This document shows positions 1 to 8,983 of a stretch of 64,000 bases of DNA, piece by piece; within the stretch, counting starts at the first letter, position 1, and the number at the start of each line of letters is the position of its first letter. The translations under genes and the position numbers were made by a program. The notes under the pieces are model-generated. The model searched no databases. It was not told the DNA's origin and was given only the letters and a program-made list of their open reading frames with translations. Location: assembly GCA_035444285.1 (NCBI GenBank), contig DAOMOK010000027.1:15215-79214 (forward strand), written 5' to 3'. This stretch comes from CAADGU01 sp035444285 (GTDB lineage Bacteria; Chloroflexota; Anaerolineae; Promineifilales; Promineifilaceae).

Positions 1-994
1 AAGGTTTTGTAAAACTGGCATCATGCCAAAGCTGAGCCACTATTGTTTGTTTTTCGGTTTTCAGGCTGTCAATATTCCTCTCCAGAATTGCCAGTTCAGT
101 TTCCAGCATACCCACTTTAGAGTTCAATCGTACCTTCAATCGCTGCAAATGAGTCAACCATTTTTTGATTCGAGATTGAACTTCTAGATCGGTAAAACTG
201 CTTTTGCCAAACCCTCTGGAACGATAGAACATAAACGTGACTGTGTTTGAACCTTTTGGGGTGTTCATACCTGGCACATCCCAAAAATGTTGTGAAATAT
301 CGGTCAATTCTTGCTGGAATTTATCGAGCAGCGGTTGGGTTTTGAGGGACAACTCAATGGCTTCGGCAATTGGGTCATGGCTCCCAGAAAGCGAAGTTGT
401 TTTGCTCCAGTGTCCCCAAAAATTTTTGCCATTTATTAAGATGGTGATCACATTGGTAATCTCCAAGAGAGCCTCTTGTCCCAATTGGTACGCCTCTAAA
501 AACTCTTTGTGTTGGGCGAGGCAAGTTGGTAATTCTTTGGTAATCCTCTCCAACCGCCGGACGTCCGGTTTTTCGAGTTTAGAAATTAGCATTTGCTGTG
601 ATTGTTGTAGTGCTTCCAGCAATTCATCATTATCGGCTAAACCAACAAGTTGTTCTTCCAGGTCTGTCAGATAATCTCTTAAGCTGCCGATTTTTATCTG
701 ACATTCTTCAACCGCCAGTTTGGCCTCAAGATATTCGCTTGTTTCTTTGTTTAGTTGTTCTTCGTGGCTTCGCAGGAGGGTGTAATAAACAGACTTGACT
801 GTTTTTCCTTCCAATTCCAGAACATCCTGCTTTTCTTGTTGTTTTTTTGTCATCAACTCTGACAGTTTGTGACGTTCTACAGCCAATTGTTCATCAATTG
901 ATTGCATGACTGACAGGATGCGTTCCCGCTCAATTAAGGCTTTTTGTGTTTCAATAAGCTGATTATTGATCGCTTCAAATTCATCAAGAGACAT
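1..994 (-). CDS. Coiled-coil protein, C-terminus cut by window edge
   Basis: An open frame runs without a stop from an ATG at 994 to the window edge, giving 331 codons and no C-terminus. I checked the frame at both ends and in the middle. The product is rich in Glu, Gln, Lys and Leu with long heptad-like stretches (about residues 5-130 and 270-325), so it is probably an elongated cytoplasmic coiled-coil protein. No signal peptide or membrane segment is visible. A middle part around residues 165-265 is less charged and contains Trp and Phe. It lies 47 nt downstream of malQ on the same strand and could be co-transcribed, but no clear Shine-Dalgarno precedes the ATG. Short plus-strand frames over it look like shadows. 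I do not recognise the family. Confidence 0.6.
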   Translation of the reverse strand, partial: MSLDEFEAINNQLIETQKALIERERILSVMQSIDEQLAVERHKLSELMTKKQQEKQDVLELEGKTVKSVYYTLLRSHEEQLNKETSEYLEAKLAVEECQIKIGSLRDYLTDLEEQLVGLADNDELLEALQQSQQMLISKLEKPDVRRLERITKELPTCLAQHKEFLEAYQLGQEALLEITNVITILINGKNFWGHWSKTTSLSGSHDPIAEAIELSLKTQPLLDKFQQELTDISQHFWDVPGMNTPKGSNTVTFMFYRSRGFGKSSFTDLEVQSRIKKWLTHLQRLKVRLNSKVGMLETELAILERNIDSLKTEKQTIVAQLWHDASFTKP

Positions 995-1041
995 GCCATT
1001 ATGTACGAGAGCAAATACCAGCGGGTGGCAAAAGTCTGAAT

Positions 1042-2592
1042 TTATGCTTTTTCGGTAATAATGGCCTCAACCTTGGCGGCTTGCTGCTGGCCGGGGGCAC
1101 GGCCGTACAACTCCGTAAGCTCGCGCAGGCGGTAAACCAGATGGTCGCTCAGGGCGTCGGCGCGGTAACGCCAGCGCCAGTAGCCGCCCACCTTGCCGGG
1201 GAAATTCATGCGCGCTTCGTTGCCCAGGCTGAGCAAGTCTTGCATGGGGATCACGGCCGTGTTCGCCACCGAACCATGCGCCAGCCGGATCATATCCCAG
1301 GCAATATCGTGCCCATTCACAGCCATATACCGCCGTACATGGTCCTGTTCATAAGCGCTGGCGTTAAGATACCAACCAACCGTTGTTTCATTGTCATGCG
1401 TGCCGGTATAAACCACACAATTACGATCAAAGTTATGCGGTAAAAAGTTGCTGTTCTGTTCGCCGCCAAAACCGAACTGCAAAATTTTCATGCCGGGGAA
1501 GTCAAATTCATCACGCAACGCCTCTACTTCAGGGGTGATCACCCCTAAATCTTCGGCGATCAGTGGCAGTTCCCCCAATTTTTCTTGCAGCGTGCGGAAA
1601 AAAGGAGCGCCTGGCCCACGCACCCAACGGCCGACAACGGCCGTGGGTTCACTCGCCGGAATTTCCCAATAAGCGTCAAAACCCCGGAAATGGTCAATAC
1701 GCACAATGTCTGCCTGCACAAAACTCATATCCAGCCGTTTTTCCCACCAGGCGTAGCCATCGGCCTCCATTCGATCCCAGTGGTAAAGCGGGTTGCCCCA
1801 ACGCTGCCCCGTTTCGCTGAAATAGTCCGGCGGCACCCCGGCAATGACCGTTGGCTGCCCTGCCTCATCCATAAAAAACAGGTCGGGGTTGGCCCATACA
1901 TCGGCGCTGTCATAAGCCACAAAAATGGGGAGGTCGCCCACAATCTGAATGCCGCGAATGTTGGCATATGCTTTCAGTTCCAGCCATTGTTTGAAAAAAA
2001 GGAATTGCAGGAATTTATGCAGCGCCACCTCATCGGCCAACTTTTTGGCCCATTCTTTCATCGCTTTGGGTTTACGCAGGGCGATCTCTTTGGGCCAGCT
2101 ATTCCAGACGCCACCTTCCTGGTGCATATATTCATTCTTCAAGGCCATGAACAAGGCATAATCATCCAGCCAATACGCCTGTTCCTGGCTAAAATTGGCC
2201 AGCGTTTCCCGCTGCTCAGGCGTGCTGTAGCTTTGGAAATGGGTGAATGCCTGCCGCAGTAGATTCATTTTGTAGGTGATGACGGGGCCATAATCTACCA
2301 GATGGTTGGGAAAGGCGGGAACGGTGATCACGGCCGTAGCCGGCAAAAATCCCTCCTCCACCAGCCTATCCGGACTGATGAGCAGCGCATTTCCGGCAAA
2401 CGCCGAAAAACATTGGTAGGGTGAATCACCATACCCTGTAGGCCCTAACGGCAGCGTCTGCCAGAGCGACTGTTTGCTTTCAATTAAAAAATCCACAAAC
2501 CGATACGCCGACTGCCCAAAATCGCCAATCCCATACCGGCTGGGCAAAGAAGTGGGATGTAACAATACACCTGCGGCACGTTTGAATCGCAT
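1042..2592 (-). CDS. malQ: 4-alpha-glucanotransferase (amylomaltase, GH77)
   Basis: The 516-residue product matches the usual length of bacterial amylomaltase. It transfers alpha-1,4-glucan segments between maltodextrins and releases glucose, in the cytoplasm. The N-terminus has the family sequence GVLLHPTSLPSRYGIGDFG and the substrate-binding stretch PYQCFSAFAGN. The three GH77 catalytic acids are visible: nucleophile Asp300 in VRIDHFRG, acid/base Glu347 in IAEDLG and Asp400 in GTHDNET. It lies directly downstream of glycogen synthase on the same strand, separated by a heptamer-repeat hairpin (2604-2670), which suggests a shared role in glycogen or maltodextrin turnover. Confidence 0.97.
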   Translation of the reverse strand: MRFKRAAGVLLHPTSLPSRYGIGDFGQSAYRFVDFLIESKQSLWQTLPLGPTGYGDSPYQCFSAFAGNALLISPDRLVEEGFLPATAVITVPAFPNHLVDYGPVITYKMNLLRQAFTHFQSYSTPEQRETLANFSQEQAYWLDDYALFMALKNEYMHQEGGVWNSWPKEIALRKPKAMKEWAKKLADEVALHKFLQFLFFKQWLELKAYANIRGIQIVGDLPIFVAYDSADVWANPDLFFMDEAGQPTVIAGVPPDYFSETGQRWGNPLYHWDRMEADGYAWWEKRLDMSFVQADIVRIDHFRGFDAYWEIPASEPTAVVGRWVRGPGAPFFRTLQEKLGELPLIAEDLGVITPEVEALRDEFDFPGMKILQFGFGGEQNSNFLPHNFDRNCVVYTGTHDNETTVGWYLNASAYEQDHVRRYMAVNGHDIAWDMIRLAHGSVANTAVIPMQDLLSLGNEARMNFPGKVGGYWRWRYRADALSDHLVYRLRELTELYGRAPGQQQAAKVEAIITEKA

Positions 2593-2603
2593 GTTTCCCT
2601 CTT

Positions 2604-2670
2604 GATCCGTAATCCGTGAACCGTAATCCGTAAACCGACACGGACTACGGATTACGGACTACGGATTACG
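2604..2670. repeat. Heptamer-unit inverted repeat between glgA and malQ
   Basis: One arm is built of 7-nt units of the form CCGTAAT/CCGTGAA, and the other of the inverted units GGATTAC/GGACTAC. The whole can fold into a long imperfect hairpin. It fills nearly the entire gap between the two genes. Related elements occur at 5059, 16204, 22432, 26128, 47140, 49604, 52790 and 55084. Confidence 0.85.
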
Positions 2671-4108
2671 AAAAAGTCCGGGCAATTGCCCATTCATAAA
2701 GCTGCTGATAACTCAGCGCCGAGCGCCGCCAGGAAAAATCGGCGACCATGCCATTACGCTGAATCTGCTGCCAGCGGGGGCGGTCCACGTTGTACACATA
2801 AATTGCCCGCTGCATGGCCTGCCAGAACGCTTCGGTGCTGTAACCCTGAAATGTAAAACCTGTATGTCCTTCAATCACCGTGTCCACCAGGCCGCCGGTA
2901 GCGCGGACGACGGGCACGCTGCCGTAGCGCATGGCAATGAGCTGCCCCAGGCCACACGGCTCAAAGCGGGAAGGCATAATGAACATATCACTTCCGGCAT
3001 AAATGAGGGGGGCAAACCCGGCGCTGTAATCCAGAATGGCGGTCATCTTCCCGGCGTGGTAATGGGCCAGTTGGGCAAACATACCCTCGTACTCGGCCGC
3101 GCCGGTGCCCAAGACGATGAATTGGGCGTCGCCGGCGAAACCGTTCAAAAGCAGATGGATGACATGCCCGGTAATGTCCAGCCCTTTTTGCCAGTCCAGG
3201 CGCGAGACCATGGCTACCAGAGGGATGTTGTCACGCTGGGGCAGGTTGGCGCGGGCTTGCAAGGCGCGGCGGTTGTGCAGGCGGGCTTCCAGATGGTCGG
3301 CGTCGTAGTGACCGGCGATACGGCCGTCCCCCGCCGGATCCCACTCCTCATAATCTAACCCATTCAAAATGCCATGCACATCATAGTGGCGGTGGCGCAG
3401 CAGGTTGTGCAGCCCGGCGCCGCCTTCAGACGTCATCATCTCGCGGGCATAGGTGGGGCTAACGGTGTTGACCATGGTGGCGTGGTAAATGCCCCGCGCC
3501 ATAAAGTTCACTTCGCCATACCCTTCTTCGGCCAGCGAATGGGTCTGGATGCCCAGGTAATCGAAGATGTGCCAATTGGTGCGCCCCTGGTGGGCCAGGT
3601 TGTGGATGGTGAAGATGGAGGCGATTTCGCGGAAACGGCCGTCGCTCTGCCCCGCTGTAGAGAGCCAGGTAATGGCCGGCGCTGTGTGCCAGTCATGGGC
3701 GTGTAAAACATCCGGTTTCCAATCCAGCGCCAGCGTCAATTCCAGCGCCGCCCGGCTGAAAAAGGCAAAACGGTAGGCGTCATCACTGTAGCCGTAAATG
3801 TTGGGCCGGTTAAACAAATTTTGCTCGGCGATAAAAAAAATGGGAACTTCACTATTGGGCAACTTACCGGTGAAAACCCCCACCGGTAGATAACCGGCCC
3901 CGGTAGGCACATGCAGCAGGCCGGGCATGGGTGTGACACCGGGATAGCCATCCTCGATCTTTTTGTAGGCGGGCATCATCACGCGCACGTCATGCCCCAG
4001 AGCGTGCAGCGCCTTGGGCAGTGATCCGCCTACGTCACCCAACCCGCCTGTCTTGGCAAAGGGGGCTACCTCGGCGCTGAGAAAAAGAATTTTGAGTTGG
4101 TCTGCCAT
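2666..4108 (-). CDS. glgA: Glycogen synthase (GT5)
   Basis: This 480-residue protein adds glucosyl units from ADP- or UDP-glucose to the non-reducing end of alpha-1,4-glucan. The N-terminal nucleotide-sugar loop is present as KTGGLGDVGGSLPKAL, and the C-terminal domain has the retaining-GT signature SRFEPCGLGQLIAMRYG followed by ATGGLVDTV. Length and layout fit the bacterial GlgA family. The frame could open one codon earlier at a TTG (4111), but the ATG at 4108 gives the expected start MADQLKILFLSAEVAPF. It is the first gene of a leftward pair with malQ and is divergent from the LysM gene at 4273. Confidence 0.97.
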   Translation of the reverse strand: MADQLKILFLSAEVAPFAKTGGLGDVGGSLPKALHALGHDVRVMMPAYKKIEDGYPGVTPMPGLLHVPTGAGYLPVGVFTGKLPNSEVPIFFIAEQNLFNRPNIYGYSDDAYRFAFFSRAALELTLALDWKPDVLHAHDWHTAPAITWLSTAGQSDGRFREIASIFTIHNLAHQGRTNWHIFDYLGIQTHSLAEEGYGEVNFMARGIYHATMVNTVSPTYAREMMTSEGGAGLHNLLRHRHYDVHGILNGLDYEEWDPAGDGRIAGHYDADHLEARLHNRRALQARANLPQRDNIPLVAMVSRLDWQKGLDITGHVIHLLLNGFAGDAQFIVLGTGAAEYEGMFAQLAHYHAGKMTAILDYSAGFAPLIYAGSDMFIMPSRFEPCGLGQLIAMRYGSVPVVRATGGLVDTVIEGHTGFTFQGYSTEAFWQAMQRAIYVYNVDRPRWQQIQRNGMVADFSWRRSALSYQQLYEWAIARTFS

Positions 4109-4272
4109 CAATCGGTTGCCTTTATTGGTAGAGTACCCCTATTTTCCACACTTTAAGGTAGTTATCCAAATTGTCCTTTGCCATTTGCCCTTAGTCCTTT
4201 GCCTGGGACGAATGACGAATGACAGATGACCGTTTTAGCCGTTGCCGGTACAATAATTGTCAGGAGAAACGA

Positions 4273-5055
4273 ATGTCTGCTCGACGCATGTTGCCATTTA
4301 TTCTGATTAACATACTGGTTTCGGCGGTGGTGGTGCTGGCCATTCTTTACTTTTGGGACAATCAGCGGGTGGAAGATGCGCCCCTGGTGGCGACAACGGC
4401 CGTAGCTAACACCGACCTCTCCACCCCCTCTGCTTTGTCTCTGGTCTCTGCCGCCACCAACACCCCAGAACCAGCATCCGAACCGGAAGGCCCTCCCGTG
4501 CATGTGGTAAAGGCCGGTGACACGCTGGCAAACATTGCCCAAATTTATGATGTGCCTATGGACGATATTGTGGCGGCAAATAACATTGCCAACCCCAATT
4601 TTTTGTCAGTAGGCGACCAATTAATCATTCCGGTGGGTGGGCTGGCAACGGCTACGCCGCCGCCACCGGAGCCAACACCGGTGGTCTCGCCCACGCCTAT
4701 TGCTGCCGAACCGGTGACGGTGACGCAGGGTGGTGAGGCGATGGTGACGATTACGGCCGTGATTGCGCCTGGTGACCTCAACAATGAAGCGGTGCAAATT
4801 GTCAACAGCGGCGGCAGCCCTATTGCCTTGCTCGGTTGGAAAATTGCAGACCTGCAAAACCATGTTTACACCTTTAAGCAGGTTACGCTCTTTGGTGATG
4901 GCGCCGGCATCCTTTTTCATACCGGAGCCGGACGTGATGGCGCTACCGATGTCTTTTGGGGCCGCACCGAAGCCGTTTGGGAACCAGGTGAATTGGTAAC
5001 ATTACTCGACGGACAAGACAACATCATGGCAACTTTTACTGTACCCATTGAGTAG
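4273..5055 (+). CDS. Membrane-anchored LysM and lamin-tail-like domain protein
   Basis: From the ATG at 4273 the product has 260 residues. I prefer this start over an upstream in-frame ATG (4219) because AGGAGA lies just before it and the N-terminus then becomes basic plus one membrane segment (about 6-28). An extracytoplasmic Thr/Ser/Pro linker follows. A LysM domain spans about residues 77-120 (HVVKAGDTLANIAQIYDV, then SVGDQLIIP) and should bind peptidoglycan or chitin-like glycans. After a second Pro-rich linker, residues 155-260 resemble a lamin-tail (LTD) beta fold (NEAVQIVNSGG, LLGWKIAD, LVTLLDGQDN). A -10-like TACAAT lies at 4249-4254. It is probably a cell-wall-associated structural protein. 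Confidence 0.85.
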   Translation: MSARRMLPFILINILVSAVVVLAILYFWDNQRVEDAPLVATTAVANTDLSTPSALSLVSAATNTPEPASEPEGPPVHVVKAGDTLANIAQIYDVPMDDIVAANNIANPNFLSVGDQLIIPVGGLATATPPPPEPTPVVSPTPIAAEPVTVTQGGEAMVTITAVIAPGDLNNEAVQIVNSGGSPIALLGWKIADLQNHVYTFKQVTLFGDGAGILFHTGAGRDGATDVFWGRTEAVWEPGELVTLLDGQDNIMATFTVPIE

Positions 5056-5058
5056 GAT

Positions 5059-5131
5059 GGTAATCTGTAAACCGTAATCCGTAAACCGTAATCCGTAATC
5101 CGATTTCGGACTTCGGGTCACGGGTTACGGG
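5059..5131. repeat. Heptamer-unit inverted repeat after LysM gene
   Basis: A run of CCGTAAT/CCGTAAA units is followed by inverted CGGGTTA/CGGGTCA-like units. It belongs to the same family as the element at 2604-2670 and sits between the LysM gene and the small gene at 5147. Confidence 0.8.
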
Positions 5132-5146
5132 CAAAGGGGGAATATC

Positions 5147-5371
5147 ATGCGAGGTGTAGTAGACCGTAAAGGTGAACAGTTTGCGTATGTGCTGGGTAAG
5201 GGGGTGTATACCCTGGAAGGTGAACTGACAGGGCATGTAGAAGGTGAGTTTATTCTTGACCTGGAAGGGAACCAGATGTGGCGGTTGGTTGGTGATGGCA
5301 TTTATTCGCTGGATGGCGCCGAAACGATTGGCTATTTGAGCAGCGAACGGCCGTCAGACTATGATCTGTAA
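5147..5371 (+). CDS. Small beta-rich protein, unknown function
   Basis: A 74-residue product preceded by a GGGGGAA purine stretch. The sequence alternates short hydrophobic strands with Gly turns: GVVDRKGEQFAYV, GVYTLEGELTGHV, FILDLEGNQMWRL, GIYSLDGAETIGYL. Four similar units of about 15 residues suggest a small four-bladed beta fold, like proteins annotated as 4-fold beta flower, but that is pattern matching only. There is no signal peptide. It lies between the LysM gene and nfo on the same strand, each separated by short gaps. No function can be assigned. Confidence 0.6.
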   Translation: MRGVVDRKGEQFAYVLGKGVYTLEGELTGHVEGEFILDLEGNQMWRLVGDGIYSLDGAETIGYLSSERPSDYDL

Positions 5372-5406
5372 CGCGATTTTCCGAATCGTGCTACATGGGA
5401 GAACGT

Positions 5407-6282
5407 ATGCGATTAGGCGCACATATGAGCGCAGCCGGTGGGCTGCACGAAGCATTCAAACGCGGCCATGAGGCTGGCTGTGATTCCATGCTGGTGTTTA
5501 CCAAAAGTAACCGGCAGTGGGCGGCCAAACCGATTACGGCCGTAGACGTGGAAAAATACCGGCAGGCCCAGGAAAAATACAGCCACATCTTTCCGGTGGC
5601 GGTACACGCCAGTTATCTTATCAATGTGGCCTCGCCCGACGAGGCACTGTGGGAAAAATCTTACCAGGCGCTGCGTGATGAAGTGGAGCGCGCCGCCGCT
5701 TTTGATATTCCCTTGCTCACGTTTCATCCGGGTTCTTACATGGAAGGGGACGAAGCGAGAGGCATTCAGCAGATTGTCCGGGCGCTGCGGCGAATGGTGG
5801 CGGAGACGGCCGTGACCGCCTCCCACGTCACCATTTGCCTGGAAACCATGGCCGGGCAGGGCACCAACCTGGGTCGCGCCTTTGAACATCTGGCAGCTAT
5901 GCTCGATGGCGCGGATAGGCACGAAAGGCTGGGCGTCTGTTTCGATACCTGCCACGTCTTCGCTGCCGGGTACGACATTCGCACCCCCGCCGCCTATGAG
6001 CAAACGATGGCCGAATTTGACCGGGTCATTGGCCTGGGCTGGATTAAATGTTTCCATTTCAATGACAGTCAGCATGAATTGGGGTCGCGTAAAGATCGGC
6101 ATGAACACATTGGCGATGGGCACATTGGGCTGGAAGGATTTGCCAACTTTGTCAATGATCCCCGCTGGGAAAACCATGCCGCCCACCTGGAAACGCCCAA
6201 AACGGAAAAAGACGCCGACGGCAATGAAATGGATATGGATGTAGAAAACCTGAGACGGCTGCGCAGCCTGATTCGCTCCTGA
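5407..6282 (+). CDS. nfo: Endonuclease IV (AP endonuclease family 2)
   Basis: A 291-residue Zn-dependent AP endonuclease that cleaves 5' of abasic sites in base-excision repair. The N-terminus MRLGAHMSAAGGLHEAF matches the family start, so I use the ATG at 5407, which has GGGAGA just upstream, rather than the in-frame ATG at 5395. Metal-ligand motifs are visible in order: FHPGSY, CLETMAGQGTNLG, VCFDTCHVFAAGYD, HFNDSQHELGSRKDRHEHIG and a C-terminal HLETP. The gene is 6 nt from the M19 peptidase gene and probably co-transcribed with it. Confidence 0.97.
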   Translation: MRLGAHMSAAGGLHEAFKRGHEAGCDSMLVFTKSNRQWAAKPITAVDVEKYRQAQEKYSHIFPVAVHASYLINVASPDEALWEKSYQALRDEVERAAAFDIPLLTFHPGSYMEGDEARGIQQIVRALRRMVAETAVTASHVTICLETMAGQGTNLGRAFEHLAAMLDGADRHERLGVCFDTCHVFAAGYDIRTPAAYEQTMAEFDRVIGLGWIKCFHFNDSQHELGSRKDRHEHIGDGHIGLEGFANFVNDPRWENHAAHLETPKTEKDADGNEMDMDVENLRRLRSLIRS

Positions 6283-6287
6283 AACCA

Positions 6288-7349
6288 ATGATGATTGTAG
6301 ACGCACATCTTGACCTGGCTTACAACGTGCTGGAACACGGCCGTGACCTTACCCAACCCCTCGCCGCCGTTCGCGCCGCCGAAAAAGGGCAAAGCCGTAA
6401 TGGCATCGCTACCGTTACTTTACCTGAACTGCAAAAAGGCAATGTAGCGCTGGTTTTTGGCACCATCTTCGTCATGCCTGCCGCCAGCCCACTGGCGAGT
6501 ATCGGTACCAAAGTCGGCTACAAAGACGCCGCTGAAGCCCACCGCCAGGGCATGGCCCAACTCGATTACTACCACCGCCTAGCAGACGAACATGCCCACA
6601 TCCGCCTGGTTACAGATGCCAAAAGCCTGGATGAAGTGGTCGCCAGTTTCACCATCGAAGAAAACCACCTGCTTGGCATCGTTCCTTTGATGGAGGGGGC
6701 TGACCCCATTCGCCAGCCCGAAGAAGCTGAGATGTGGTACGAGCGTGGCCTGCGCCTGATTGGGCTGGCCTGGGATGATACACGCTACGCCTCCGGGGCG
6801 TGGCGGGGCAGCAAACATGGGTTGACGAATGACGGCCGTCAACTATTGGACGTGATGGCGCAATTTGGTTTCATCCTGGATTTGACGCACATGAGCGAAA
6901 AAGCGTCGCTGGAAGCGCTGGACAGCTACCCCGGCGTAGTCGTCGCTACCCACAGCAATGCCCGCGCCCTGGTGCCCTCCGAACGGCAACTCAGCGACAC
7001 CCAAATCCGGCTGATTGGCGAGCGCCAGGGAGTCATCGGCGTGGTACTCAGCAGTTCTTTCTTGAAAGCGGGGCATCGCCGCGGCGAGCGCAAGGAATTG
7101 GTGACGCTTGACCACGTGGTGGCCCACATTGATCACATCTGCCAGCTTACCGGCAGCGCCGCCCACGTGGGCATTGGCAGCGACCTGGACGGCGGTTTTG
7201 GCGCAGCCGACATTCCGAACGAACTGGATTCGGCGGCTGATCTGAGCAAGATTGGCGATAAACTGCGGGAACGCGGTTATGAACAGCACGATGTAGAAAA
7301 TATCTTGGGGAGGAACTGGCTCACTATCTTGCGCCGTGTGCTGCCATAA
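6288..7349 (+). CDS. Membrane-dipeptidase family metallopeptidase (M19)
   Basis: A 353-residue protein of the renal-dipeptidase family, which hydrolyses dipeptides, in bacteria often with D-residues, at a binuclear zinc site. Visible ligand motifs are VDAHLDL at the N-terminus, PLMEGADPI, LDLTHMSE, VATHSNARAL and GIGSDLDGGFG near the C-terminus. No signal peptide is present, so it acts in the cytoplasm. It follows nfo by 6 nt and ends just before a GC-rich terminator-like hairpin (7360-7386), so the two probably form one transcription unit. Confidence 0.93.
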   Translation: MMIVDAHLDLAYNVLEHGRDLTQPLAAVRAAEKGQSRNGIATVTLPELQKGNVALVFGTIFVMPAASPLASIGTKVGYKDAAEAHRQGMAQLDYYHRLADEHAHIRLVTDAKSLDEVVASFTIEENHLLGIVPLMEGADPIRQPEEAEMWYERGLRLIGLAWDDTRYASGAWRGSKHGLTNDGRQLLDVMAQFGFILDLTHMSEKASLEALDSYPGVVVATHSNARALVPSERQLSDTQIRLIGERQGVIGVVLSSSFLKAGHRRGERKELVTLDHVVAHIDHICQLTGSAAHVGIGSDLDGGFGAADIPNELDSAADLSKIGDKLRERGYEQHDVENILGRNWLTILRRVLP

Positions 7350-7359
7350 AAAAACAGGA

Positions 7360-7386
7360 GGGCGGGGCAACCCCTTGACCCCGCCC
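7360..7386 (+). terminator. GC-rich hairpin after M19 gene
   Basis: GGGCGGGG and CCCCGCCC form a perfect 8-bp stem with an 11-nt loop 11 nt after the stop. The T-tract is weak (ATTTTG about 10 nt on). Confidence 0.5.
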
Positions 7387-7544
7387 ATCTCCCATTTTGC
7401 CTCTGCTCTGAACCGGTGGCTCAGACCATTGGTACTGAGAGGAGGAAGTACGCGCTTATTGTAATACACCACTCATGCGGTGTCAATACGGTGGCATTGC
7501 GGGGTCAAATTAGGGTGGGTCTCGCCAGAGAAGAACAATAAATC

Positions 7545-7901
7545 ATGTCCCAGCGAAAACGAAACATTGTCTATTCTACTGATTCAGCATTTGCCAAACG
7601 GTGTGAACGCTGCGGCAGTTATCCCTGTCGCTGCCCAAAGCCCAAGAGCCTGCCACCAGCGGAGCAGGTTGCCCACATTCGCCGCGAAAAGAAAGGGCGC
7701 GGCGGCAAGACGGTAACGGTGGTGATGAATTTGCAGTTAACGCCGGAGGACAGAAAGGCGTTGGCAACCAGCTTAAAAAAAAGCTGTGGGGTTGGTGGGG
7801 CTGTTAAAGAGGAAAATATCGAAATTCAGGGGGATTATCGGGATAAAGTGGCTGCCGCTTTGCAGGCGCTGGGGTATAAAGTGAAATATGTAGGTGGGTG
7901 A
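7545..7901 (+). CDS. yciH: SUI1/eIF1-family translation factor (YciH)
   Basis: A 118-residue protein of the bacterial SUI1 family, homologous to eukaryotic eIF1 and thought to influence start-site selection on the ribosome. The N-terminus carries a short Cys cluster (CERCGSYPCRC, residues 23-33). The SUI1 core follows with RREKKGRGGKTVTVV, LKKSCGVGGAVKEENIEIQGD and the terminal ALGYKVKYVGG. Size and motif order are as expected. Transcription may end at the perfect hairpin overlapping its 3' end (7892-7930). Confidence 0.93.
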   Translation: MSQRKRNIVYSTDSAFAKRCERCGSYPCRCPKPKSLPPAEQVAHIRREKKGRGGKTVTVVMNLQLTPEDRKALATSLKKSCGVGGAVKEENIEIQGDYRDKVAAALQALGYKVKYVGG

Positions 7902-7934
7902 CAGTCAGAAGACAAGAGTGTCACCCACCTTTTC
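7892..7934. terminator. Bidirectional hairpin terminator between convergent genes
   Basis: AGGTGGGTGACA (7892-7903) and TGTCACCCACCT (7919-7930) are perfect 12-bp inverted arms followed by TTTT. The left arm overlaps the last codons of yciH. It lies between the convergent yciH and lipoprotein genes. Confidence 0.75.
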
Positions 7935-7936
7935 AT

Positions 7937-8791
7937 TTACCGTGAGTTGGCGCTAATAATGGCCGGATTGAGAATGTTCAACGTTTGGTCAATGGCCGTA
8001 TAAGCCAGCCCGTAATTAAAATCGCCCATATCACCGCCGTTGACACAGGCCAGATAAGCTGGACGAGTGCGATCCAGCGCGTAAATAAAAGAGAGAAAGT
8101 AAACATAGTCAATGTCTTGCCAGTTTGGTGGCACCGGATCAAAGAAGACGCCAGAATACAAGACATTGTTGTATGCGCTCACGTAGTTAGCACATGCGGC
8201 TGCATCGCCAGCTTTGGCAGCATCCAGGTTGCCTCTCATACTATTTAGCGCGGATTGAATTCTGGTCATTTGGCTGCGCAACTCATCAGCGTCAAATGCT
8301 TTTACCGGGAAAACACCAAGAATGTCATTGGGGTTGGAGATGTAGTAGACAGTAACGAATTCCTCTTCCCCCTCAACGGTGGCTGTAGGTGAGGGAGTGG
8401 CGGTAGGGCCAACCGTACTGGTTGGGCGCGGCGTGGATGAGGCTCTGGGAGTGTTCGTTGGTTCCGGTGTATTGGTTGCTGCCGGAGTGTCGGTTGGTTC
8501 TGGTGTGTTGGTAGGTGTGTTGGTGGGGGTCTGCGTGGGTGTGGCTGTATCAGTGGGTGTTTCCGTTGGTGTGGGTGTGTCGGTGGGCGCCGGTGTATTG
8601 GTAGGGGCCGGGGTGTCCGTTGGCTCAGGGGTATTTGTTGGTGGAATGGGGGTGTTGATTGGCTCTACTTCCGCTACTTCCGCCACCGAGGTTGCCGGCG
8701 CATCACCGCCGCAAGCAGTTAGACCGGCTGCTAAACCCAGGAACACAAAAAGGATCAGCAGCACTGAGGAATACTTCAACAAAGTTTTCAT
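7937..8791 (-). CDS. Lipoprotein with Thr/Pro-rich linker, unknown function
   Basis: Starting at the ATG at 8791 (GGGAGAA just upstream) the product has 284 residues. The longer frame to 8851 lacks a better start. The N-terminus is a lipoprotein signal with lipobox LTAC at about residues 23-26, so the mature protein should be lipid-anchored outside the membrane. A linker of roughly 90 residues follows, made of repeats such as NTPEPTDTPAPT, encoded by low-complexity DNA at about 8385-8640. The C-terminal 140 residues (from FVTVYYISNP) form a folded, probably helical domain with two Cys that I do not recognise. Such PT-linked lipoproteins are common in Chloroflexota. Confidence 0.8.
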   Translation of the reverse strand: MKTLLKYSSVLLILFVFLGLAAGLTACGGDAPATSVAEVAEVEPINTPIPPTNTPEPTDTPAPTNTPAPTDTPTPTETPTDTATPTQTPTNTPTNTPEPTDTPAATNTPEPTNTPRASSTPRPTSTVGPTATPSPTATVEGEEEFVTVYYISNPNDILGVFPVKAFDADELRSQMTRIQSALNSMRGNLDAAKAGDAAACANYVSAYNNVLYSGVFFDPVPPNWQDIDYVYFLSFIYALDRTRPAYLACVNGGDMGDFNYGLAYTAIDQTLNILNPAIISANSR

Positions 8792-8983
8792 TTGGTTCTC
8801 CCATGGAACTGGTGGTTGGCACGGAATAGAGAATCTAAAAGTTGTTCCCACCCCAGGCGCAACGGCCGTTATTTTAACGACTTACCTGGCAAAATCAAAA
8901 TTTCTGGGGCAGCAATTCCTGTATACCCCTGAGGGCTAATTGGCCCAAACTGCTCTGTGCATCAGCCGGGCATGATGTCCTGA

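Noticed and set aside
237..798. Two plus-strand frames (145 and 66 codons)
   Set aside because: They lie opposite a 331-codon continuous minus-strand frame with coherent coiled-coil composition, and their products are Ser/Cys-rich with no recognisable pattern.
8385..8640. Possible CRISPR array from the repetitive DNA
   Set aside because: The repeat is in-frame low-complexity coding for a Thr/Pro linker; no regular repeat-spacer pattern exists. Heptamer repeats elsewhere also lack spacers.
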